From contig PMCR01000407.1 in assembly GCA_003155465.1 (NCBI GenBank), positions 1 to 13,583 of the forward strand: DNA of 13,583 nt, in the 5' to 3' direction. Positions 1-5,539 of this stretch are shown here, in pieces. Below the pieces are notes generated by a model. That model made no database searches. It was not told the origin of the DNA and was given only the letters and a program-made list of their open reading frames with translations. Source of the stretch: Myxococcales bacterium (GTDB lineage Bacteria; Myxococcota; Polyangia; Fen-1088). Each line of letters opens with the position of its first letter. Positions within the stretch are counted from its first letter, which is position 1. Position numbers and translations under genes: made by a program.

Positions 1-989
1 TACTTCCGGGCGAGGAGAAGATACTCGAAGGCATGGGCATTCCAGCGGCCGTTCGGCGTGCGTTCGAGGTCAAGCAGGGGCACGCCGGTGGGCTTGTGTG
101 GCACTCGCAGCCTGCCAAAATCCTTCAGGTCAGTCAGGCAGAACATCGTCGAGGCCTGCGAAATCTTGCCTTCGTCCAAGAGGCGCTGTCTTTCAGCGGG
201 AGGCATCTCCCCAGTGATCTTCTGCGCGATGTTGCCCCAGAACAGAGCTTCGCCGTAGCCATACCCCATGAGCAGAGAAGGTTTGCACGAGTTCAGAACC
301 AGTACTGCAAAAGGTATGGCTGCGGCTCGAAGAATCGTCTTGCGAGCAGAGCCGCCCCCCGGCGCGGTCGGGGCAAGCAACACCAACGTGGCGGCCGTCG
401 CTGCGAGAAACAGCGGACCTAGAGTCGAACGAAACAGCGCCGCCATCGCAATCGCAGCGAAGAACAGGAATGCAGCGCCATGAGTTCCGAGGCGATAGAA
501 TCGCAGCAAGAAAATCAACGAGAGAACGAGGCAAAACGTGACTGGGATGTGGTAAAAAAGCCAGTTCTCATAGAGTACCGTAGTGGGCGAGATGGCGTAG
601 AGTGAACTCGTGATGACGGCCACCGTGGGTCGCACTCCGAAACGCAGCATCACATTGACCAGGCCGATCACGATGGCAAGTCCCAGGGCCAGGTAGAGTA
701 TTTCCAACGCCAGATAGGCCCAGGTGGGTCCGAACAGCCGCAGTGCGACTCCCACCAGCAAGTTCTGCAGTGGGGCTTGATGATGTAGATAGAGGAGGCT
801 GCGAGCGAAATCGTGCTCAATGAACCACGGGTCAATGTACTGGATGTAGAAAGAGACGGGCGCGAAGTCGAACTGAATGCCGAACACGGTCCGAGGAACC
901 AACACCCTAACCGTGAACGCCAGGGCTACCACCGCGTACGGCCAGGACGGGAGCCTGGTCGGCCAAGCGAGCCCGAATCGCTCCTTCAT
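1..989 (-). CDS. Polytopic membrane protein, GT-C (PMT/GT39-like) glycosyltransferase candidate, C-terminus beyond the window
   Basis: An open frame runs from ATG at 989 off the left edge: 329 complete codons, then the two bases TA, which could be Tyr or a stop. The chain is strongly hydrophobic, with likely membrane segments near residues 17-34, 90-112, 121-136, 147-163, 170-207 and 221-234. The first external loop holds acidic residues (FDFAP, YIDPW, EHDFA), followed by YLHHQAPLQNLLVG and LFGP. That order is typical of GT-C enzymes, which use a lipid-linked sugar donor and place acidic catalytic residues in this loop. YENWLFYH lies near 140-147. The start codon overlaps the stop of the discoidin-domain gene (ATGA), so translation is probably coupled. 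A role in transferring a sugar from a polyprenyl-phosphate donor is inferred from fold type and from the GtrB-like gene upstream; neither donor nor acceptor can be read from the sequence. It could also be an uncharacterised membrane protein of the same fold. Confidence 0.8.
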   Translation of the reverse strand, partial: MKERFGLAWPTRLPSWPYAVVALAFTVRVLVPRTVFGIQFDFAPVSFYIQYIDPWFIEHDFARSLLYLHHQAPLQNLLVGVALRLFGPTWAYLALEILYLALGLAIVIGLVNVMLRFGVRPTVAVITSSLYAISPTTVLYENWLFYHIPVTFCLVLSLIFLLRFYRLGTHGAAFLFFAAIAMAALFRSTLGPLFLAATAATLVLLAPTAPGGGSARKTILRAAAIPFAVLVLNSCKPSLLMGYGYGEALFWGNIAQKITGEMPPAERQRLLDEGKISQASTMFCLTDLKDFGRLRVPHKPTGVPLLDLERTPNGRWNAHAFEYLLLARK

Positions 990-1984
990 GGGATGCGAAC
1001 TTCGGCCAAGTGTAGGATGGTGGCGGATTCCGAGCGGATGCGCACGTAGCGCGCGTCACGTGCGGCAAAGTCCACGGTCCAGGTATCGAATAGCGTGTTT
1101 TGTCGGCCGACCGGTGCGAACACCACTCCGTCGTTCCCGACCTCAACGACCAGGGGAAGGCCGCGCTCGAAGCAGCAGTCTCGGCGGTTCACGATGACAA
1201 CCCGGTCGATCGACCGCGATTCGAGCATGTCGATCACCACCCATGGGCCGGTCTGCAGGTCTGTGTGGAACACCAAATCGAATTCGGCTGACCCGCGCTC
1301 GCCCAGCGTACCATCCGCCTTGAAACCAGAGCTGGCACTACTCGAGTGCCATCGGTAGTTCTTCCACCGGGGGTGAGTCATCAGCCGAATCAGGCGGGGA
1401 CCGGCTATCACCCCGACCGCGACCAACAGAGCCCCACCAATCAGCCAGCGACGTCCTGGTGGTGCACGCCGAGGCTTCGGTCTTCCATAGGCCGCAGCGA
1501 CGAGATCAGCCACCAGGGATTCGGCTTCGCGCAGCACTGGAAGCCGAGGCTCACTTTCCGGGCCCAGTTCGGCGCCGATGGTGAGGCTTCGCCCCTGGCC
1601 GCCCTCCGCTGCGGCAAACCCGGGATGAGACTCCAGTGCGGACTTCGCTTGGCTCAGCGTCTGGCAGGTCTCGCTGGTAATCGCACTGGCGGCTGCAATG
1701 AAGGATTCACGCAGCAGCAGCTGCGCGACTCGGAGGTCTGGACGGCTGCTCGCTTCATCCTCAAGAAGCAGCCCTGCCTGCGCACGCGCGCACGCAGCAT
1801 AGTCGGCTACCTCACGACGTTCGATAGTGCGACTGCTGCAAGTTGACGTCGATGCGGCGAACGGAGGGGCGGCAGTTGCTGCCTCGCGGGACTCCCCTAC
1901 CGATTCGGGCTGAACGGAGGGCGGTCCCGCCAATGGCTTGTCGGAGACTGGGCTGTCGTTCTCACTTGTCACGGGAAGTGGCAC
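986..1984 (-). CDS. Single-pass membrane protein with C-terminal discoidin (F5/8 type C)-like domain
   Basis: 332 residues, starting at a GTG codon (1984-1982); the upstream Shine-Dalgarno match is weak. Residues 1-50 are rich in Pro, Ser and Ala. Residues 55-165 look helical, with three Cys (68, 107 and one near 49), and match no family I recognise. One membrane helix covers about 180-199 (WLIGGALLVAVGVIAG), flanked by Arg-rich stretches on both sides. Residues 205-332 look like a discoidin/F5-8C beta-sandwich: a W-x-S start, GPWVVIDM, IDRVVIVNRRDC, a DTWTVDF turn, and the closing ARYVRIR...LAEVRIP strands. Such domains usually bind carbohydrate. The topology that fits best puts the N-terminus in the cytoplasm and the discoidin domain outside. 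Its stop overlaps the start of the polytopic gene by 4 bases, so the two probably act together. It may present a glycan or guide the membrane transferase; that role is inferred. Confidence 0.8.
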   Translation of the reverse strand: MPLPVTSENDSPVSDKPLAGPPSVQPESVGESREAATAAPPFAASTSTCSSRTIERREVADYAACARAQAGLLLEDEASSRPDLRVAQLLLRESFIAAASAITSETCQTLSQAKSALESHPGFAAAEGGQGRSLTIGAELGPESEPRLPVLREAESLVADLVAAAYGRPKPRRAPPGRRWLIGGALLVAVGVIAGPRLIRLMTHPRWKNYRWHSSSASSGFKADGTLGERGSAEFDLVFHTDLQTGPWVVIDMLESRSIDRVVIVNRRDCCFERGLPLVVEVGNDGVVFAPVGRQNTLFDTWTVDFAARDARYVRIRSESATILHLAEVRIP

Positions 1985-2039
1985 CTACTCTGTCGCGTCC
2001 ATTGAGGCGCGCCACATACAGCATAACGTGATTCCGCCC

Positions 2040-2068
2040 GCAGGGAAACCTGCTCGGCGCTTGGCGCC
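2040..2068. other. Two adjacent short hairpins between the glycosyltransferase and discoidin genes
   Basis: Two perfect inverted repeats lie two bases apart in the 107-base gap. GCAGG-GAAA-CCTGC (2040-2053) gives a stem of 5 with a GNRA-type loop on the plus strand (UUUC on the minus strand). GGCGC-TTG-GCGCC (2056-2068) gives a second stem of 5. In minus-strand RNA they fall 24-54 bases after the glycosyltransferase stop. Neither is followed by a T-run, so an intrinsic terminator is not clear. They could attenuate transcription or protect a processed 3' end. Confidence 0.4.
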
Positions 2069-2091
2069 CTCTGGGCTTCCAGATAACGCAC

Positions 2092-3081
2092 CTAGCGTGG
2101 CGCTGTCCCCGAGTCCTTTGCAGCGGCGGAAACACCGTCGATCTTGCGCCGGACAAGGTAGAGCGGCCTGCGCTTCACCTCCTCGAAGATTCTCCCCACG
2201 TACTCACCCACCAGCCCCAGACACAGAAGCACGATACTGGAAAAGAAGATGTTGATGATTACCAGCGAGGTCCAACCGACCACCGCCCGATTGAGCCAGA
2301 AGCGCACGTAGACGGCGTACCCAGCATAGGCCAGCCCGGCCAGCAGGCCGCATGCGCCGACGAAACTCGCCATGCGCAAGGGCGCGGTGGAGAAGCTGGT
2401 TAGGCCATCGGCGCTCAAGCGCAGCATTTTCCCCAGCGGATACTTGGTCTCCCCGGCCGCGCGTCCGGGCCGCACAAAACCGATTGTTGTGTGCGAAAAG
2501 CCCACCCATGACACCAAGCCGCGCACCAGCCGGTGGCGCTCGCGCAACTGGCCAAGCGCGGCGACCACGGCTCGGCTCATCAGGCGAAACTCGCCCACAT
2601 TGGCCTCGATCTCGTTCCTGGTCAGAAAGCCCATGATTCGGTAGAACAACCAAGCCGTCGCTCGCTTGAAGCGCGATTCACTTTTTCGGCCCGAACGTCG
2701 AGCCTGCACCACGTCGAAACCCCGCCGGTAGAGCCCCACCATCTCCGGGATCAGCTCGGGCGGATCCTGCAGGTCCGCATCCATCAGGACAACCGCGTCT
2801 CCTTGGGCCGCGTCCAGCCCGGCGGTGATGGCCGCCGGGTGACCGAAATTCCGCGAAAGCTGCAGCAGCTTGATGCGCGCATCCCCGCCATGCGCCTCTT
2901 CGATCAATCGCGCGGTGGCGTCCTGGCTTCCGTCGTCTACGAACCACGCCTCGGCCCCGCCGGGCAACGCATCCATGACGGCAAGCAGACGGGGCAAGAG
3001 CAGCGGCACGGCAGCCTCTTCGTTGAAAACCGGGATCACGATGGAAACCCGCGGGTCAAAGCGTATGACAGCGTCGTTCAC
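2092..3081 (-). CDS. GtrB-like family 2 glycosyltransferase (polyprenyl-phosphate sugar synthase)
   Basis: 329 residues. I place the start at GTG 3081 because AGGAGG sits 5 bases upstream and the protein then begins just before the first strand (VSIVIPVFNEE); an upstream in-frame extension to 3198 reads as noise. Known features of the DPM1/GtrB/ArnC group are present: VDDGSQD (48-54), SRNFGHPAAI, the metal- and nucleotide-binding DADLQDPPE (101-109), NVGEFRLMSR, and GETKYPLGKMLRLS near 210-223. Two C-terminal membrane helices follow, about 235-258 and 270-295, ending in a basic tail. Length and topology match GtrB-like bactoprenol-phosphate glucosyltransferases, which load a sugar from a nucleotide donor onto undecaprenyl phosphate at the inner face of the membrane. 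The sugar itself cannot be told from the sequence. The gene lies upstream of the discoidin and GT-C-like genes on the same strand and probably supplies their lipid-linked donor. Confidence 0.93.
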   Translation of the reverse strand: MNDAVIRFDPRVSIVIPVFNEEAAVPLLLPRLLAVMDALPGGAEAWFVDDGSQDATARLIEEAHGGDARIKLLQLSRNFGHPAAITAGLDAAQGDAVVLMDADLQDPPELIPEMVGLYRRGFDVVQARRSGRKSESRFKRATAWLFYRIMGFLTRNEIEANVGEFRLMSRAVVAALGQLRERHRLVRGLVSWVGFSHTTIGFVRPGRAAGETKYPLGKMLRLSADGLTSFSTAPLRMASFVGACGLLAGLAYAGYAVYVRFWLNRAVVGWTSLVIINIFFSSIVLLCLGLVGEYVGRIFEEVKRRPLYLVRRKIDGVSAAAKDSGTAPR

Positions 3082-3100
3082 AACGGCCTCCTGGCCCAGA

Positions 3101-3486
3101 CTACCACTTTCCCTGCAAGTGCTGCTCTGGCGTGAACAGCAAGTACCGGACCATGGCCGGCAGGGCGACCTGGCTCGAGAAGCAGATGTTGACGCCATCG
3201 CCTGAGGCGTTGGCGAGGCTCTTCGCCGTCAAGGGGTCATTCGTCTGTAATGTGCCGGCGGCCCCGAGGTCTTGACGTCGATGAGCCGCTCGTTTGGTTG
3301 CGCGTTGGTAGCAGGGATACCTCGTCTTGTCCTGCCCAATGACTTGTCCTTCTCCGACGAGAAAACCACGCGCTTGGCAACGCTGTCCATCTTGTCTTTC
3401 TGGCCCGCTGGCATACTCTCTGATCCCAAGAATGGCTCGCCAAGAACGACCAGGTAATGAATCGGCAAGACACAAGAACCAGACAA
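3101..3486 (-). pseudogene. Coding debris upstream of the glycosyltransferase: C-terminal remnant of an unknown gene, frameshifted
   Basis: This covers most of the 350-base stretch (3082-3431) that has no intact gene. On the minus strand, one frame from 3271 to the stop at 3103-3101 reads DLGAAGTLQTNDPLTAK..., ending FTPEQHLQGKW. Its third codon positions are almost all G or C, as in real genes here. Another frame from about 3478 to 3229 reads SMPAGQKDKMDSVAKRV and ERLIDVKTSG, which is also protein-like, before hitting a stop. A frameshift near 3270 would join them. The stop lies 19 bases before the glycosyltransferase GTG, typical operon spacing. I do not recognise the product. Its upstream end runs under the start of the plus-strand membrane gene, so the parent gene seems to have been cut there. 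The alternative is chance coding bias in a GC-rich intergenic region. Confidence 0.35.
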
Positions 3487-5171
3487 TCTCCGTTTCGCAA
3501 GAGAAGAGCACCAGCAAGCGAATCACAGCATTCGGCCTCAATCTCTTTCTTGGCACGTCCTGCCGGGCCTTCCTGGTGTCGGGATTGATCCTGCTCACCA
3601 TACTCGCCGGCATTTCGATGCTGCTTCTGCGCTGCCGGGTGCTCTTTGTGACCTTTTCACCTCACGACAGTTTCTTTCTGCTCGATGCCGCCTGGAGAAT
3701 CTTCAACGGGCACGTGCCAAATCTGGACTACCACGATATTATAGGCCCGTTGGCTTATGCTATCACGGCGGCCGGCATGCGCATTTTCGGTCCCGTCAGC
3801 TATGCCATTGTGTACGGAAGCTGGCTCTTCTTTGTGTTATCCATTGTCATATTCTGGCTCATAGCGGCGACCCGGATACCGCCCGCCCCCGCTGTTGCTC
3901 TGGCGTTAACAGGCTCAATCGGAATCGTCGGAAAGTTCGCGATCGGCTGGCCAGGATTGAGCTACGCCATGATCTACAATCGCTATGGATATGCCCTTCT
4001 TTCAGGGATTCTGATCTATGCGTTTCTGCGCCCGCAACGCAGGCGTCTGTTCAGTAGCCCGATACTATGGCAATTTGCCGATGTCGCTGCTGGGGCACTT
4101 CTTGCTGCGGCGCTCCTCTTGAAGCTCAATTTCTTCATGGTTGCTGCAGCGGCGATTGCACTCCATCTAGGCGTGCTAGTCGTGACCCGGTATAGGGTGT
4201 GGGCCGTGTCAGCGCGTCTTACAGCTGGGTTCGTCGGTTTCCTTGTTTTCTGCTACTTCTGGTTCGGATTTAGCCCCGGTCGTTTCGTCGCTGACATGGC
4301 GGCACTCGTAGAAATCGGACGAAATGAGCAAAGAAACCTCGTACATGATTTGCGTAGGCTGGTCTCCTTTTCCAATCCCTGGATCTGGGCGGTATTGGTT
4401 ATCAGCACGCTGGCGATCGCTCTTCCGAACCGACAGGGGTGGGGAAGTAGCCGAGGTGATATTCTTCCTCTCATTAAGCGAATGCGGCGCATCCTGGCAA
4501 TCGGTGCATTCGCTGTCGGGGCTGATGCTTTTCTTACCAATACCAACACACAGAATGGGATGCTATGGCTATTCCCTCTTACAATCTCGCTCGTCGCTCT
4601 ACAATTGCTCGACATCGATTTCACCAGCCGTCGCGCCGCCGTGGTGGCACTTGCGTCTTGCCTGGTGGCAATGGCCATGGCCGGCTTCGCGCTATGGCGT
4701 GAGGCCCCGAGACTGTGGATCGCTGCCCAGCATTCCGAATCTCCGCCCCCGGATCGCAGGATCCAGAGCCCTCATCTCGGCGACATGTATCTGCCAAGGG
4801 ATATGATTCGAGATGGGGAGGTATCCTTTCCGGAGCGGATCAACACCGGTCTAGAACTCTTGCGTTACAACGGTTCTCAAAGCGATCGGGTGATGGTGCT
4901 GGATTTCGCCAACCCGTTTTCCTTCGCCTTGGGTCTGCAACCTCCTCGGGGCGCGACATTGTGCCTGGCGCATAGGTGTTTTGGCACGAAGCTCCCCGTT
5001 GCACCGTCTGAGGCTTTCAAGAACGCGACGCTCCTCATGATCCCAAGTCCGCGCGAGGCAGTCAGTTCTTGCTGCAATCGGTTGGTAGAGGAGTACGGTA
5101 CCTACATTCGCGAACACTTCCGGATAGTGGGGGAGGACGCACACTGGACCCTACTCAGACAACATTCCTAG
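3432..5171 (+). CDS. Polytopic membrane protein with GT-C/PMT-like first loop, possible glycosyltransferase; lower GC than neighbours
   Basis: 579 residues from ATG 3432. An upstream in-frame ATG at 3327 would add 35 Cys/Pro-rich residues that do not look coding. A basic N-terminus (TSKRIT) precedes the first helix (46-66). About 11 membrane segments follow up to residue 422, then a soluble tail (425-579), probably external. The first loop has SPHDSFFLLDAAWRIFNG, then VPNLDYHDIIGPLAY and RIFGPVSYAIVYG. This is the acidic-loop plus D-x-x-x-GPL pattern common in GT-C enzymes. Other landmarks are MIYNRYGYALL (180-190), LLLKLNFF (228-235) and LTNTNTQNGMLWL. Family membership is by pattern only. 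The gene is on the opposite strand to the left module, sits divergently from the glycosyltransferase, and has clearly lower GC than its neighbours. It is bordered by gene debris, which suggests acquisition. The sugar, lipid or other substrate is unknown. Confidence 0.82.
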   Translation: MARQERPGNESARHKNQTISVSQEKSTSKRITAFGLNLFLGTSCRAFLVSGLILLTILAGISMLLLRCRVLFVTFSPHDSFFLLDAAWRIFNGHVPNLDYHDIIGPLAYAITAAGMRIFGPVSYAIVYGSWLFFVLSIVIFWLIAATRIPPAPAVALALTGSIGIVGKFAIGWPGLSYAMIYNRYGYALLSGILIYAFLRPQRRRLFSSPILWQFADVAAGALLAAALLLKLNFFMVAAAAIALHLGVLVVTRYRVWAVSARLTAGFVGFLVFCYFWFGFSPGRFVADMAALVEIGRNEQRNLVHDLRRLVSFSNPWIWAVLVISTLAIALPNRQGWGSSRGDILPLIKRMRRILAIGAFAVGADAFLTNTNTQNGMLWLFPLTISLVALQLLDIDFTSRRAAVVALASCLVAMAMAGFALWREAPRLWIAAQHSESPPPDRRIQSPHLGDMYLPRDMIRDGEVSFPERINTGLELLRYNGSQSDRVMVLDFANPFSFALGLQPPRGATLCLAHRCFGTKLPVAPSEAFKNATLLMIPSPREAVSSCCNRLVEEYGTYIREHFRIVGEDAHWTLLRQHS

Positions 5172-5245
5172 TGTCGGCTGGCTACGGCAGGGGCGCACCA
5201 TGCGGACTAGCTGGAGATGGGCGCGGCTATCATGGGCCTCACAAC

Positions 5246-5326
5246 CCCGGAGCGGAGCACCTGTTGCCGGAGTCGATGCTCGTAGGCGCAGCGCGTCCGT
5301 GGCGTGCTCGCGATGTCAGGGATCAT
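5246..5326 (-). pseudogene. Possible N-terminal fragment of an integrase-core (rve-type) transposase
   Basis: From ATG 5326 on the minus strand, about 27 codons read MIPDIASTP then RTRCAYEHRLRQQVLRSG. The pattern [ST]-x-R-x-x-Y-[ED]-H-R-L-R-x-x-V-x-x-S/G is one I associate with the N-terminus of integrase-core transposases in GC-rich bacteria, just before their helix-turn-helix. Codon third positions are mostly G or C. The similarity then stops and the frame ends at 5207. No terminal repeats or catalytic DDE region are present, so if real this is a dead fragment. The match is from memory and short, hence the low confidence. Confidence 0.3.
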
Positions 5327-5452
5327 CAGGACAGGATCGCCCGGCGCCCCCCGGGCCGGGGCAAGAACCTCAATGATCTTGGGGATGCCGCACCTGCGCA
5401 CAGCAAACTCGGGAAGGTCTTTGCACGCAGCTGCGCAAGGCTCTTGCGGCGA

Positions 5453-5481
5453 TTGCTATTGCGTCTAGGAATCTCCACAAT
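5453..5481 (+). promoter_or_regulatory. Possible sigma-70-like promoter for the PPC/MYXO-CTERM gene
   Basis: TTGCTA (5453-5458) and CACAAT (5476-5481) each match the -35 and -10 consensus at four of six positions and are 17 bases apart. This predicts a leader of about 50 bases. The leader contains GCACC-TG-GGTGC (5491-5502) and a GGGAG ribosome-binding site at 5528-5532, 7 bases before ATG 5540. Myxobacterial promoters are often poor consensus matches, and such a site can arise by chance. Confidence 0.28.
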
Positions 5482-5539
5482 ATGTGGTTCGCACCTGGGT
5501 GCAACATCGACGTACTACCAAGAGAACGGGAGCAACCAC

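Larger units (their letters stand above)
5172..5539. other. 368-base gap between the membrane protein and the PPC/MYXO-CTERM gene
   Basis: No intact gene is visible. The stretch contains a possible transposase fragment on the minus strand (5246-5326) and a GC-rich inverted repeat, CCCGGC/GCCGGG, with a 9-base loop at 5340-5360. It also holds a perfect CGCAAG-GCT-CTTGCG hairpin at 5434-5448, and a possible promoter and leader for the gene starting at 5540. None of the hairpins is followed by a T-run, so no convincing terminator for the upstream membrane gene is seen. Confidence 0.6.

Noticed and set aside
3082..3198. N-terminal extension of the glycosyltransferase to 3198
   Set aside because: The added 39 residues are Cys/Ser/Arg-rich and unlike the family; GTG 3081 has AGGAGG at ideal spacing.
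5340..5360. GC-rich inverted repeat as a terminator for the membrane protein gene
   Set aside because: Six-base stem with a 9-base loop about 170 bases after the stop and no T-run; in this base composition it is probably chance.
5069..5539. Upstream in-frame extension of the PPC/MYXO-CTERM gene
   Set aside because: It overlaps the end of the membrane protein gene, has noise-like composition and would bury the signal peptide; ATG 5540 has a ribosome-binding site and a signal peptide.
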